From contig NZ_BATR01000066.1 in NCBI RefSeq assembly GCF_000739655.1, forward strand, positions 1 to 64,000: 64,000 bases of DNA. Direction: 5' to 3'. Origin of the DNA: Verrucomicrobium sp. BvORR106. Lineage in GTDB: Bacteria; Verrucomicrobiota; Verrucomicrobiia; Verrucomicrobiales; Verrucomicrobiaceae. The notes under the pieces were generated by a model. It saw nothing but the letters and a program-made list of their open reading frames with translations. It was not told the origin of the DNA and did not search any database. How positions within the stretch are numbered: the first letter of the stretch is position 1; the number at the start of each line of letters is the position of its first letter. This document shows positions 25,877 to 35,977 of this stretch, piece after piece. The position numbers and the translations under genes are program-made.

Positions 25877-26263
25877 TCAGACTTCAAACTCGTCTGCAGG
25901 GTCAAACGGCGGCATTGGCACGTTGATGATGCGCAATTTCCCCACCGCGCGGTGCACACAGCCGGGGCGGATCATCACGGAGGTCATGGGCTTGAGGGGG
26001 ACGATCTGGCCATCGATCTCCAGGTGCCCTTCGCCCTCCAGCACGATGTAGATCTCCGTCATCTTCTTGTGATAGTGCAGCTTGCTGTCCACATGGATGT
26101 CCGTGAGGTGCACGCTGGCCAGGGTGTTCCACGGCTCCTTGAACGCCCGACGTGCCTGACCACAGGGGCAGGGGGTCGGCGGGATCTCATCCAACTGGGC
26201 GACGGCGAAACGAGGCTCGGAGGCGGCGGGGGCAGGGGCAGTGACAGACTCGGCGACGGACAT
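25877..26263 (-). CDS. Cupin-domain protein (128 aa)
   Basis: Single beta-barrel cupin. Motif 1 is HVDSKLHYHKKMTEIYIVLE (two His and a Glu for metal) followed by G-E-G, and motif 2 is PLKPMTSVMIRPGCVHR. An N-terminal CPCGQARRAF segment could add a metal site. No signal peptide. Start at ATG 26263 (MSVAESVT). Function unknown; sugar or auxin-like small-molecule binding is common for the fold. Confidence 0.85.
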   Translation of the reverse strand: MSVAESVTAPAPAASEPRFAVAQLDEIPPTPCPCGQARRAFKEPWNTLASVHLTDIHVDSKLHYHKKMTEIYIVLEGEGHLEIDGQIVPLKPMTSVMIRPGCVHRAVGKLRIINVPMPPFDPADEFEV

Positions 26264-26306
26264 GATGAAGGAACGAAGCGAGTTTGGCGGTTTGGACAAG
26301 GAAATC

Positions 26307-26348
26307 CAGTGCGTCAGTGGGCAGTGCGTCAGTGGTCAAGGTGTTGGG
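26307..26348 (+). repeat. Dispersed repeat family 1 (full copy)
   Basis: CAGTGCGTCAGTGGGCAGTG, then CGTCAGTGGTCAAGGTGTTGGG. It lies upstream of the cupin gene. Confidence 0.85.
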
Positions 26349-26440
26349 GATGGGAGGGGGATGATGAGGTCTGGGGGCTTTCGTGGGGCCGGGATAGGAC
26401 TGATAGGGTTCGCCGCTCACTGGTGCCCCTGCCACCCCTG

Positions 26441-26520
26441 TCTCAGGTCTTGTGTCTCCCGCCGAAGGCGGGCGGGGGGCAAGTCTTGCGTCTTGTGTCT
26501 TGAAGTCTTGAGTCTCCCGC
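26441..26520 (-). repeat. Dispersed 'CAAGAC' repeat family 2 (long copy)
   Basis: TCTCAGGTCTTGTGTCTCCC, a GC hairpin GCCGAAGGCGGGCGG, then AAGTCTTGCGTCTTGTGTCT and TGAAGTCTTGAGTCTCCCGC. It ends 16 bases before the ATG of the ABC ATPase. Confidence 0.7.
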
Positions 26521-26536
26521 CGACTGTTGGCGCGCC

Positions 26537-27208
<672 letters not shown>

Positions 27209-27372
27209 GGTGGCCGCAAGCGGCCTGTTGAGACGCTGCGCTGGTTGAGGCGGCTTCGCCTGATCCAAAGGAGTGAGGGTTCGGATTCGACATATCGAGA
27301 GGATCACCCTCAACACCTTGACGCACAGGGTCAGGCAACGACGTCCGATGACGTCTTGCCTGATACAGTTCC

Positions 27373-27413
27373 CAACGTCTTGACGCACTGACGCACCGTC
27401 CACTGACGCACTG
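27373..27413 (-). repeat. Dispersed repeat family 1, with a partial copy at 27311
   Basis: CAACGTCTTGACGCACTGAC...GTCCACTGACGCACTGG. A partial copy CAACACCTTGACGCAC lies 62 bases before it at 27311-27326. Confidence 0.8.
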
Positions 27414-27475
27414 GCATGTGTGTCTCCTCGAAGTGCTTGCACTTCCACGCATATCAGGCATGCTGCGGGCTCTCC

Positions 27476-28366
27476 ATGTCCCAGGCTCCCCTCATCTATC
27501 TTGACGGCAAACTCCTTCCCGAGTCGGAAGCGAAGATCAGCGTGTTCGACCACGGTCTTCTCTACGGGGACGGCGTCTTTGAGGGGATTCGCTTCTACAA
27601 TGGCCGTGTTTTCCGCCTCACGGAGCACTTGGTGCGCCTTTATGAGTCCGCCCGCTCCATCTGTCTGACCATCCCGCTGACCTTTGAAGAGCTGGAAAAA
27701 GCCACTCTGGACACCGTAGCCGCCAACAATCTGCGCGATGGCTACATCCGCCTCGTGGTGACCCGCGGCGTGGGCTCCCTGGGCCTGAATCCCTACCAGT
27801 GCCCGAAGGCCAGCGTGTTTATCATCGCTGGTTCCATCAGCCTCTATCCCGCTGAGAAATACGAAAAAGGCCTCACCATGGTGACCTGTGCGACCCGTCG
27901 CCCAGCTCCCGCGGCGCTCAGCCCGCAGGTGAAGTCCTTGAACTACCTCAACAACGTCATGGCCAAGATCGAGGCCATCCAAGGTGGCGGTGAGGAAGGC
28001 GTGATGCTCAACGAGCAGGGCTACGTGGCCGAGTGCACCGGCGACAACCTTTTCATCGTGAAAAAGGGCAAGGTCTATACCCCTCCGATCTCCGCAGGTG
28101 GTCTGGATGGCATCACGCGCGGCGTGGCCATCGAGCTGCTCACCGAGCTGGGCGTGCCCGTCATCGAATCCAACCTCACCCGCCACGACATCTTCGTGGC
28201 TGAGGAGTGCTTCCTCACCGGCACCGCCGCTGAGGTGATCGCCGCCGTGGTGCTGGACCGCCGCCTCATCGGTGATGGCAAGCCTGGCCCTCTTACGCAG
28301 AAGCTGGTTGCCAAATTCAAGGAACTGGCCAACTCGACCGGCACACCGGTCGTCTATCCTGCGTAA
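27476..28366 (+). CDS. ilvE: Branched-chain amino acid aminotransferase, class IV PLP enzyme (296 aa)
   Basis: PLP-dependent transaminase for Val/Leu/Ile and their 2-oxo acids. Typical elements: SVFDHGLLYGDGVFEGIRFY near the N-terminus, PLP Lys K153 in VKSLNYLNN, ECTGDNLFIVKKG, and TGTAAEVIAAV. D-amino-acid aminotransferase and aminodeoxychorismate lyase share the fold, but the GDGVFEG and KSLNYLNN pattern fits IlvE best. Start at ATG 27476 (MSQAPLIYLDG); 20 extra upstream residues in the frame are unlike the family. Confidence 0.92.
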   Translation: MSQAPLIYLDGKLLPESEAKISVFDHGLLYGDGVFEGIRFYNGRVFRLTEHLVRLYESARSICLTIPLTFEELEKATLDTVAANNLRDGYIRLVVTRGVGSLGLNPYQCPKASVFIIAGSISLYPAEKYEKGLTMVTCATRRPAPAALSPQVKSLNYLNNVMAKIEAIQGGGEEGVMLNEQGYVAECTGDNLFIVKKGKVYTPPISAGGLDGITRGVAIELLTELGVPVIESNLTRHDIFVAEECFLTGTAAEVIAAVVLDRRLIGDGKPGPLTQKLVAKFKELANSTGTPVVYPA

Positions 28367-28453
28367 TGAATAGTTGAGGGAGCGTTCGATTTCGGTCAAA
28401 AATCAGAAATCAGACCCGGGCGCTCCAACCTCTCCTGTTCCCCTCCTCCGGCC

Positions 28454-29035
28454 ATGAAGTGCGACATGTGCGACAACGAAGCGACCGTTTTCCTGACCCA
28501 GATCGTGGACGGGAAAATGACGCAGGTGAATTTGTGCGACAAGTGCTCCAAGGAGAAGGGGGTCACCGACCCGACCGGATTCCAACTGGCGGATTTCCTC
28601 CTGGGGAATGCCGCGCAGAAAAAGACGCGCCAGAGCTCAGCTGAGGACGACACCCTGGCCTGCCCAGAGTGCGGCTTCACCCGTGCCCATCTCAAGAAGA
28701 TCGGCCGCATGGGCTGCCCGGAGTGTTACCAGACCTTCGGCGATGACATGGACAACATGCTGCGCGCCATGCACAAGGGCACCCGCCATGTGGGTAAGGT
28801 GCCCGGCCGCCAGGTCAGTGTGCCTGTCCCCACCTCCAAGGCAGAGCGCCCTGAGCCGGCCACCCCCGCAGCAGCACCTGCTGCGCCCAAGCCGCCACCG
28901 CCCCCAGCTCCTGTGAGCCCCAAGAAAAAACTCGCTGACCTCAAGGCCGCGATCGAGCTGGCCGTGATGGAAGAGCGTTATGAAGATGCCGCCCGCCTCC
29001 GCGATGAGGTGAAGGCCATCGAGACCAAGGCCTGA
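28454..29035 (+). CDS. mcsA: McsA-like zinc-finger/UVR-motif protein (193 aa)
   Basis: Activator/adaptor of the McsB arginine kinase. Four CxxC pairs: C3/C6, C28/C31, CPECGFTRAHLKKIGRMG with C-x2-C near 72-75, and CPECYQTFGDDM. A Pro/Ala-rich linker (~130-155) leads to a C-terminal UVR motif (KKLADLKAAIELAVMEERYE then DAARLRDEVKAIE). Length fits McsA. First gene of mcsA-mcsB-clpC, with no ctsR before it. Confidence 0.92.
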   Translation: MKCDMCDNEATVFLTQIVDGKMTQVNLCDKCSKEKGVTDPTGFQLADFLLGNAAQKKTRQSSAEDDTLACPECGFTRAHLKKIGRMGCPECYQTFGDDMDNMLRAMHKGTRHVGKVPGRQVSVPVPTSKAERPEPATPAAAPAAPKPPPPPAPVSPKKKLADLKAAIELAVMEERYEDAARLRDEVKAIETKA

Positions 29036-29241
29036 TTCCTGCCCTCTAAACCGGCTTGCCCCGACTTGGACTGAAATGGCGCAAAGTTGCGTCCGCAGGC
29101 ATTTCGTTCTGGCGTCTTGGCGCTATGGCTGCTCTCCTGAATTTTAAAGGCATCTTTGTGCTCACCGCAGTAGATTTCTTCTCATCGTTTTGCCATGGTG
29201 CGTAGTCTATATTTGCAGAGCAACGTTTCCTTCACCTGAAC

Positions 29242-30360
29242 ATGCGATTTACCACCCTCCTGAAGAACCCGGCAGACTGGATGCAGGGCCGCGGACCGCA
29301 TTCCGACATCGTCATGACGTCGCGGATCCGTCTGGCGCGCAATCTGCGCGGCTGGTCCTTCCCCGGCTGGTCTTCCGAGCGCCAGCGGGTGGATCTCATG
29401 AATGAGGTGCGCCCCGTCGTGGCCGGTCTGCCGGAGATGAAGGATGGCTTCAATGAGGAGTACCCGAACCTCACCAAGACCAAGAAGCAGGTTCTCGTGG
29501 AGCGCCACCTGGTGAGCCGGGAGCATGCTGCCCGGTCCACAGGTTGCGCCATCCTCATCGACCGCCGCCAGAGTCTGGCCATCATGGTCAATGAGGAAGA
29601 CCATTTCCGCATGCAAGGGATCCGCGCCGGCCTGGACCTCCGCACCGCCTATGAGGTGGTGAACCGCGTGGACTCGGAACTGGAGAACTTCCTGCCCTAC
29701 GCTTACGATTCCCGCCTGGGCTACCTGACTGCCTGCCCCACCAACGTGGGCACCGGCATGCGCGCGTCCGCCATGCTGCACCTGCCCGCCCTGGTCCTCA
29801 CGGAGCAGATCAAGCAGGTCATGAATGCCGTCAGCAAGATTGGCCTCGCGGTGCGCGGCCTCTATGGCGAGGGCACTGAGGCACTGGGCAATCTTTTCCA
29901 GGTTTCCAACCAGCACACCCTGGGCGAGACCGAGTCTGAGCTTATCAGCCGCATCGAAGGGGTGGCGGAACATATCGTGCAGGCGGAGAACAACGCCCGC
30001 GAGAAGCTCCTCCATGAGAGCCCCACCATGCTGCGGGATCAGGTGGGCCGTGCCTACGCCACCCTGCGCTTCGCCCATATCCTGAACTCCAAGGAGGCGC
30101 TCACCCAGCTCTCCCTGCTGCGTCTGGGGGCGGATCTGGACCTCGTCACCGCCTGTGACCGCGGCCTGCTCGATGCTCTGCTGCTGGAGATCCAGCCCGC
30201 GCACCTGCAGCTCGCCGCCCAGCGTGAGCTCTCCCCGGAAGAGCGGGACACGCGACGGGCTGAAATTACCCGACAGCTATTGAAATCCGTTCCCGAGCCT
30301 CTTAACGTATCCACTGACAGCGCTGAAAATGCGCCACCCCCTGAATCCGATGATGAATAA
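29242..30360 (+). CDS. mcsB: Protein-arginine kinase McsB (372 aa)
   Basis: Phosphagen-kinase-fold enzyme that phosphorylates protein arginines, marking them for ClpC. ATP/guanidinium elements are present: TSRIRLARN (26-34), NEEDH (117-121, catalytic acids), ACPTNVGTGMRAS (164-176) and RGLYGEGTEA (206-215). The C-terminal RDTRRA (335-340) fits the RDxxRA pArg-sensing motif of McsB. Full length. It starts 206 bases after mcsA, and its stop overlaps clpC by 8-11 bases. Confidence 0.95.
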   Translation: MRFTTLLKNPADWMQGRGPHSDIVMTSRIRLARNLRGWSFPGWSSERQRVDLMNEVRPVVAGLPEMKDGFNEEYPNLTKTKKQVLVERHLVSREHAARSTGCAILIDRRQSLAIMVNEEDHFRMQGIRAGLDLRTAYEVVNRVDSELENFLPYAYDSRLGYLTACPTNVGTGMRASAMLHLPALVLTEQIKQVMNAVSKIGLAVRGLYGEGTEALGNLFQVSNQHTLGETESELISRIEGVAEHIVQAENNAREKLLHESPTMLRDQVGRAYATLRFAHILNSKEALTQLSLLRLGADLDLVTACDRGLLDALLLEIQPAHLQLAAQRELSPEERDTRRAEITRQLLKSVPEPLNVSTDSAENAPPPESDDE

Positions 30361-32869
30361 CTTTACCCCTCGCGCCCAGCAAGTGCTGGCGCTGGCCCGC
30401 AAAGAAGCGGACCGCTTCAACCACAATTATGTGGGGACGGAGCATCTCCTGCTCGGCCTGATCAAGCTAGGGCAGGGTGTCGCTGTCAACGTGCTCACCA
30501 AGCTGGGTGTGGACCTGGACACGGTCCGCATGCAGGTGGAGCAACAAGTGGGAAGTGGCCCCGACACCAAGATGGTGGGCAACATCCCCTACACCCCTCG
30601 CGTCAAGAAAGTGCTCGCCCTTGCTTCGAAAGAGGCCAAGGCGCTGAACCACTCCTACGTGGGCACAGAGCACCTCCTCCTCGGCCTTCTGCGTGAAGGT
30701 GAGGGCGTGGCCGCCCAGGTGCTGCGCAGCCTCGACGTGAATCTCGAAAAGGCCCGCAACGAAATCCTCAAGGAGCTCGACCCCAACTTCGGCAACGAAG
30801 AAGAGGAAGAGGAGAGCGAAAACGCCCCCTCCGTGAGCGGCTCGAAGAAGGACAGCAAGACCCCGGCCCTCCGCGCCTTTGGTCGTGACCTGACCGAGCT
30901 TGCCCAGAAGGGTGAGCTGGACCCCGTCATTGGCCGCGCCGGAGAGATCGAGCGCGTCATCCAGATCCTGTGCCGCCGCACGAAGAACAACCCCGTGTTG
31001 ATCGGTGAAGCCGGTGTGGGCAAGACCGCCATTGTAGAAGGCCTGGCCCAGGAAATCGCCCAGGGCAACGTGCCGGAAATCCTGCGCGACAAGAAAGTGA
31101 TCGTCCTTGACCTCGCCCTCATGGTGGCGGGCACCAAGTACCGCGGTCAGTTCGAGGAGCGCATCAAGGCCGTGATGGACGAGATCCGCCGCACGAAGAA
31201 CGTCATCCTCTTCCTGGACGAGCTGCATACCATCGTGGGTGCGGGCAGCGCGGAAGGCGCGATGGACGCCAGCAATATTTTGAAACCCTCCCTCAGCCGT
31301 GGTGAGCTGCAGTGCGTGGGCGCGACCACCCTCAATGAGTACCGCAAGTACATTGAGAAGGACGCCGCCCTCGAGCGCCGCTTCCAGCAAGTGAAGGTGG
31401 ATGAGCCCAGTGTGGAAGATGCCATCCGCATCCTCGAAGGCCTCAAGGGCAAGTACGAAAGCCACCACAAGGCTAAGTACGGTCCCAAGGCCCTCTCGAC
31501 TGCGGTGCATCTCAGCAGCCGGTATCTGCCCGCGCGCTTCCTGCCGGACAAGGCTATTGACATCATGGATGAAGCCGGCGCCAAGGCCCGCATCTCTGCG
31601 ATGACCCGCCCGCCCGAGCTCAAGGTCATCGAAGCCGAGATCGAAGAGATCCGCGGTGAGAAGGAAGTGGCCATCAAGGAACAGGACTTCGAGAAAGCCG
31701 CGCACCTGCGCGACAAGGAGAAGGCCGCCAAGAAGCGTCACGACGACGTCTTGGACAAATGGCGCACGAACAACACGGAGCGCATCGTGGACGTGACCGA
31801 AGAGGACATCATGGCCGTGGTGAGTAAGTGGACCGGTGTGCCCCTCCAGCGCATGGAGCAGGCCGAGGCCGAGAAGCTTCTCCGCATGGAAGAAGAGCTC
31901 AAGAAGCGCATCATCGGTCAGGACGAAGCCGTCGTGGCCATCAGCAAGGCGCTGCGCCGCAGCCGTGCGGATCTCAAGGATCCCAAGCGCCCCATCGGGT
32001 CGTTTATCTTCCTGGGCCCCACGGGCGTGGGCAAGACCTTCCTGGCGAAGAACCTCGCCGAGTTCATGTTCGGCTCCGCCGAGTCGCTCATCCAGCTCGA
32101 CATGTCCGAGTACATGGAGAAACACACCGCGAGCCGCCTCATCGGCGCACCTCCCGGGTATGTGGGGTATGAAGAGGGCGGTCAGCTCTCCGAGGCGGTT
32201 CGTCGCCGTCCCTACAGCGTGGTGCTCTTTGACGAAGTGGAGAAAGCCCACCCGGATGTGATGCACCTGCTGCTTCAGATCCTGGAAGAAGGCCAGATCA
32301 CGGACAACTTCGGTCGCAAGATCGACTTCCGGAACACGGTCATCATCCTCACCTCCAACATCGGTGCTGAGACCATCAAGCGCCAGACCAGCCTCGGCTT
32401 CGGTGCCATCCAGCAGGATGTGGCCGACCACGGCGGGATGAAGGACAAGGTGATGGAAGCCACGAAGAAGTTCTTCAAGCCGGAGTTCATCAACCGTCTG
32501 GATGACATCGTCGTGTTCCGCATGCTGGAGAGGACCGAGCTCAGCCAGATCGTGGATCTGGAGATCTCGAAGGTGCTCGCCCGTCTGAAGAACAAGCGCA
32601 TCACGCTGACCCTCGAGGACAGCGCCCGCGAGTTCCTCATGAAGGAGGGCTACGATCCCCAGTACGGTGCCCGCCCCATGCGCCGCGCCGTGGAGAAGAA
32701 CATCGAAGACCCCCTCGCCGAAGCCCTGCTGCGCGGTGAGGTGAAGGAAGGCGACACCGTCAAGGTCATCAATGAACCCGGAGCCAAGCTCCTCAAGTTC
32801 ATCAGCCTCGGCGAGTCCGGCCCCGAAGAACACGCCGCCGCCTCCTCGAACCCAGAGGGGAATGCGTAA
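30350..32869 (+). CDS. clpC: Clp protease ATP-binding subunit ClpC (839 aa)
   Basis: Hsp100 unfoldase that feeds substrates to ClpP. Two Clp_N repeats ([20 protein letters not shown] ~3-70 and [20 protein letters not shown] ~85-140). NBD1 has Walker A GEAGVGKT near 220. The middle domain has a UVR motif ([20 protein letters not shown]), as in Firmicute ClpC. NBD2 has GPTGVGKT near 560. The ClpP-docking tripeptide LGF is in [10 protein letters not shown]. Start at ATG 30350 or 30353 (MNNF), overlapping mcsB. A pArg-directed degradation module with mcsAB is the natural reading. Confidence 0.96.
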   Translation: MMNNFTPRAQQVLALARKEADRFNHNYVGTEHLLLGLIKLGQGVAVNVLTKLGVDLDTVRMQVEQQVGSGPDTKMVGNIPYTPRVKKVLALASKEAKALNHSYVGTEHLLLGLLREGEGVAAQVLRSLDVNLEKARNEILKELDPNFGNEEEEEESENAPSVSGSKKDSKTPALRAFGRDLTELAQKGELDPVIGRAGEIERVIQILCRRTKNNPVLIGEAGVGKTAIVEGLAQEIAQGNVPEILRDKKVIVLDLALMVAGTKYRGQFEERIKAVMDEIRRTKNVILFLDELHTIVGAGSAEGAMDASNILKPSLSRGELQCVGATTLNEYRKYIEKDAALERRFQQVKVDEPSVEDAIRILEGLKGKYESHHKAKYGPKALSTAVHLSSRYLPARFLPDKAIDIMDEAGAKARISAMTRPPELKVIEAEIEEIRGEKEVAIKEQDFEKAAHLRDKEKAAKKRHDDVLDKWRTNNTERIVDVTEEDIMAVVSKWTGVPLQRMEQAEAEKLLRMEEELKKRIIGQDEAVVAISKALRRSRADLKDPKRPIGSFIFLGPTGVGKTFLAKNLAEFMFGSAESLIQLDMSEYMEKHTASRLIGAPPGYVGYEEGGQLSEAVRRRPYSVVLFDEVEKAHPDVMHLLLQILEEGQITDNFGRKIDFRNTVIILTSNIGAETIKRQTSLGFGAIQQDVADHGGMKDKVMEATKKFFKPEFINRLDDIVVFRMLERTELSQIVDLEISKVLARLKNKRITLTLEDSAREFLMKEGYDPQYGARPMRRAVEKNIEDPLAEALLRGEVKEGDTVKVINEPGAKLLKFISLGESGPEEHAAASSNPEGNA

Positions 32870-32905
32870 GAAGACAGACTCTGAGCTAGCGATAGCGATT
32901 TGACG

Positions 32906-32939
32906 AAAAGGGCACCGGTCACTCCGGTGCCCTTTTTTT
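32906..32939 (+). terminator. Intrinsic terminator after clpC
   Basis: Perfect 9-bp stem GGGCACCGG/CCGGTGCCC (32910-32918, 32924-32932, loop TCACT) followed by TTTTTTT, 37 bases after the clpC stop. Confidence 0.92.
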
Positions 32940-33347
32940 AGTTCGTGGTGCCTAGTGCTTGGTTCTTGGTTTTCGTGGTTTGGATGTCGAAGGACGGGGC
33001 GGTGCGATGGGGCGTGCTGCCCTGACCGCGTAAACGCGGAACTCCAACCCCGTTGGCGGGAACGAAGGGGGGCGTCCCGCATGCGGGACGGTGAAACTCC
33101 TCATCCAAGTTTCTCGTGACCCTTCTTCACCCAGCGCCCCCAAGCCACCCACCGCTCAAAACCAATTCCGTAAATTCTGTTAATTCTGTCCAAACCCAAA
33201 CCTTCCCGCATCGCCTCACCCCAATCCCCATCTTGTTAATCTTTTATAAATCCTGTTAATCCTGTCTCAATTGGCCCCGCTCACACCCCTGACTCACGTC
33301 ACGAGTCTTGTGTCTTGAAGTCTTCTGTCTTCTGCCCACGTTAGCGC
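32940..33347. other. Intergenic space, no gene seen
   Basis: Contains a palindrome GTCCCGCATGCGGGAC (33074-33089), short imperfect repeats of 'TAATTCTGTTAATCCTG' type and a CAAGAC family copy (33301-33334). No open frame with family resemblance. Confidence 0.7.
33301..33334 (-). repeat. Dispersed 'CAAGAC' repeat family 2
   Basis: ACGAGTCTTGTGTCTTGAAG followed by TCTTCTGTCTTCTG, 14 bases before the SDR start. Confidence 0.7.
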
Positions 33348-34103
33348 ATGCTTCCGTTCTCCCTCACAGGTCAGACCGCCATCGTCACCGGCGGTGGCAC
33401 CGGGCTTGGCCTCGGCATCACCCGCTGTCTGGTCCAGGCCGGAGCGCGGGTGGTCATCACCGGGCGGCGTCCAGATGTCCTGCAGGACGGTGCAGCCCAA
33501 CTTGGCGATGCCGTGGTGCCGATGGTGGTGGACGTGACCGACACCAAGGTGCTGCCGGATTTTGTCCGTGAAGTGGAGGCCAAGGTCGGCGCTCCCTCCA
33601 TTCTGGTAAACAACGCCGGCGTGCACGTGAAGAAACCCGCGCTGGAGATGACGGATGAAGATTTTGACTCCGTTTTGCGCACGCATTTGACTGGGGCCTT
33701 TGCCCTCACCCGCGCCGTCTCCCCTGGCATGCTCGCGCAGCAGCGGGGCAGTCTCGTGTTTGTCAGTTCCATGACCGCTTATATGGGCATGCCCCTGGTC
33801 ACTGGCTACGCCACCGCCAAGACCGGCGTCATCGGCATGGTCCGCACCTTGTCCGCTGAGTTCGCCCCCAAGGGCGTGCGGGTGAACGCCGTCGCCCCGG
33901 GCTGGATCGATACCCCCATGCTGCGCAAGGCCATCAGCGCCGATGCCGAGCGCGAGCGCAAGATCCGCGGCCGCATCCAGATCGAGGGCTTCGGTGCTCC
34001 GGAAGACGTTGGTTGGGCCGTGGTTTACCTGTGCTCCGAGGCCGCGCGATATGTTACCGGCGTTATTCTCCCCATTGATGGGGGTGGACATGCCAGTTTT
34101 TAG
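33348..34103 (+). CDS. Short-chain dehydrogenase/reductase, gluconate-5-dehydrogenase-like (251 aa)
   Basis: NAD(P)-dependent classical SDR. Nucleotide motif TGGGTGLG 14-21, NNAG 88-91, catalytic Ser ~140/141, Tyr154-x3-Lys158 in GYATAK. The ending YVTGVILPIDGGGHASF is typical of sugar-acid SDRs (IdnO/KduD type). With the zinc dehydrogenase 47 bases downstream it suggests oxidation/reduction of a sugar acid or polyol. Exact substrate unknown. Confidence 0.88.
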   Translation: MLPFSLTGQTAIVTGGGTGLGLGITRCLVQAGARVVITGRRPDVLQDGAAQLGDAVVPMVVDVTDTKVLPDFVREVEAKVGAPSILVNNAGVHVKKPALEMTDEDFDSVLRTHLTGAFALTRAVSPGMLAQQRGSLVFVSSMTAYMGMPLVTGYATAKTGVIGMVRTLSAEFAPKGVRVNAVAPGWIDTPMLRKAISADAERERKIRGRIQIEGFGAPEDVGWAVVYLCSEAARYVTGVILPIDGGGHASF

Positions 34104-34150
34104 GCGAAGGTTGTACCACCCCTTCCTTTTCGCATCGCTTTTTCGTCTTC

Positions 34151-35161
34151 ATGAAGGCCCTTTCCCTTTCCGCCCCCCGCAAGTTTGACGTGATCGATCT
34201 CCCGGAGCCCGCCGAGCCGGGCCCGTATGAAGCGCTGGTGAGGATTCACGCTGTCGGCGTGTGTGGCACAGACATCAGCGGTTATCTGGGGAAGATGCCC
34301 TTCATCGAGCATCCCCGGATCCTTGGGCATGAGCTGGGTGTGGAGGTGGTGGCTGTGGGGGATGAGGTCACCGACGTAAAACCGGGCGACCGCTGCGCCG
34401 TGGAGCCCTATCTCAACTGCGGCGAGTGTCACGCCTGCGCCCGCGGTCACACCAACTGCTGCGAGAACCTCAAGGTCCTCGGTGTGCACACCGACGGCGG
34501 CCTGCGGCCGCTGCTCGTGCTACCGGCTGACAAGCTGCATCCCGCGGAAGGCCTCAGCTACGAGCAACTTGCCCTGGTGGAAACCCTTGGCATTGGCTGC
34601 CACGCGGTGAATCGCGTGTGCCCTCACGCGGATGAAACGGTCCTCGTCCTCGGTGCCGGCCCCATCGGCCTCAGTGTCATGGAGTTTGTCCGTTTGACCG
34701 GGGCCAAGATGCACGTCATCGAGCCCGATGAAACCCGCCGGGCCTTTGTTTCCAAGAACCATCCCAAGGCCAAGGTGCATGCTCCGCTGGAGCCGGAAGA
34801 CTTTTTCAAACAGAACGACGGCCGCGGTGCCGACATCGTCTTCGATGCCACCGGCAACGCCGACAGCATGGCCCGCAGCTTCGAGTACGCCGCCTTCGCC
34901 GGTGCCCTGGTCTGGGTCGGTATCACCGCGAAGACGGTGCCGTTCGATGACGCCCTGTTCCATCGCCGCGAACTCACCCTCCTCGCCTCCCGCAACGCCA
35001 TCCCCAGCGACTTCAACCGCATCCTGCGGCTCATGAAGGAGGGCCACCTCGACACCACTCCTTGGGTCACTCATCGCGCAAGTTTCGACGAGGCCGCGAA
35101 GAAATTCGCCTCCTGGAGCAAGCCCGGCAGCGGGGTGGTGAAAGCCGTCGTGCAGGTCTAG
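34151..35161 (+). CDS. Zinc-dependent medium-chain dehydrogenase (sorbitol/L-idonate/threonine DH type), 336 aa
   Basis: NAD(P)-linked oxidation of a secondary alcohol, probably a polyol or sugar acid. Catalytic zinc ligands C38 (VGVCGTD), H60-E61 (GHELG). Structural zinc C90, C93, C96, C104 in CGECHACARGHTNCC. Rossmann motif VLGAGPIGLSV. Length normal. Pairs with the SDR just upstream as a likely two-step catabolic or interconversion unit. Ends in a family 1 repeat at 35175. Confidence 0.9.
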   Translation: MKALSLSAPRKFDVIDLPEPAEPGPYEALVRIHAVGVCGTDISGYLGKMPFIEHPRILGHELGVEVVAVGDEVTDVKPGDRCAVEPYLNCGECHACARGHTNCCENLKVLGVHTDGGLRPLLVLPADKLHPAEGLSYEQLALVETLGIGCHAVNRVCPHADETVLVLGAGPIGLSVMEFVRLTGAKMHVIEPDETRRAFVSKNHPKAKVHAPLEPEDFFKQNDGRGADIVFDATGNADSMARSFEYAAFAGALVWVGITAKTVPFDDALFHRRELTLLASRNAIPSDFNRILRLMKEGHLDTTPWVTHRASFDEAAKKFASWSKPGSGVVKAVVQV

Positions 35162-35174
35162 TGAGCTGGTGAGC

Positions 35175-35215
35175 CGGTGCGTCAGTAGGCAGTGCGTCAG
35201 TGGTCAAGGTGTTGG
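35175..35215 (+). repeat. Dispersed repeat family 1 (full copy)
   Basis: CGGTGCGTCAGTAGGCAGTG then CGTCAGTGGTCAAGGTGTTGG, 14 bases after the dehydrogenase stop. Confidence 0.85.
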
Positions 35216-35265
35216 AGCTGTCGTTGGACGGAGTCCGGGCCTCAGCTTGCGGAGATCTGATATTC

Positions 35266-35294
35266 CTCACACAAAGGCACGAAGGCACAAAGAT
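35266..35294 (+). repeat. Dispersed 'CACAAAGGCACGAAGG' repeat family 3
   Basis: CTCACACAAAGGCACGAAGG then CACAAAGA. Also at 37428-37452, 40447-40468, 44287-44314 and 51768-51796, always plus strand and intergenic. Confidence 0.7.
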
Positions 35295-35463
35295 CTGGCA
35301 ATCCCAATGAAGCCATCGCCAGCCGGGTTGGAGTACCGACTTCAGTCGGCTCCGGACGCAAGCCTCACATCGTCCTGCAAAGCCCAAGCTTCAGTTTGCT
35401 TCAGGAGCATTGGAAAATTTCAAATGGCCACTATGTTCGCCCACATGCATAACTGCTATCGAT

Positions 35464-35823
35464 ATGAAATCTGAACTGAAAAGCCATCTTGTCATTGCTT
35501 TGACCGAAGCACAGTTCGAATTTTCCAGGTATTCTGATGATTGGAGTGTTGATCGCCGCGATCTTTGCGCCATGTGGGGTTATGTGATCGCGACGGCTCC
35601 TGATGCGTTGGTTACAACGGCGGTGAAGCAGGTCGCTCACTATTTCCACCCAAAAGCTGAGATTAATGTTCCTTCTGATCTCAGGTCTGAGGTGGAAATT
35701 CTCGCTTTAGGTCTCATATCCGATGAACTTTATCGGTCCTATGAATCATTCATTTCCGCCTGCATACTGAAACGCGTCAGACGGAGAGACTCTGGAGTTC
35801 ACCGAGAGATGGGCCAACATTGA
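35464..35823 (+). CDS. Hypothetical helical protein (119 aa)
   Basis: Unrecognised. MKSELKSHLVIALTEAQFEF opens a mostly helical, mixed-charge protein with many aromatic residues (MWGYVIATAP, YFHPKAEINV, ISDELYRSYESFISAC), ending in Arg-rich KRVRRRDSGVHREMGQH. No signal peptide or motif. Start chosen at ATG 35464; a frame from 35410 would add 18 residues. Codon use is less GC-biased than neighbours, in line with the accessory stretch 35.4-40.3 kb. Confidence 0.6.
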   Translation: MKSELKSHLVIALTEAQFEFSRYSDDWSVDRRDLCAMWGYVIATAPDALVTTAVKQVAHYFHPKAEINVPSDLRSEVEILALGLISDELYRSYESFISACILKRVRRRDSGVHREMGQH

Positions 35824-35977
35824 AGTCACGAACCTCTAAATGAGGTTGCCTCTTTATCTCGATTCGCAAGTGGATCCTATCGGTCTAAATCTGAACGACC
35901 GGACTCGCCACACCTACTGCGTTTCCCCTCAGCTTGTGCGGACCGTCTCACTGCCTTAAGGTTGCGTCCACGAAACT

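Noticed and set aside
29188-29213. Promoter upstream of mcsB (TTGCCA ... TATATT)
   Set aside because: Spacing between the hexamers is only 12 bases; not convincing enough to list.
30467-33082. 871-aa minus-strand open frame over clpC
   Set aside because: Antisense of a highly conserved gene; Leu/His/Ala/Asp-rich text without domains, due to codon bias.
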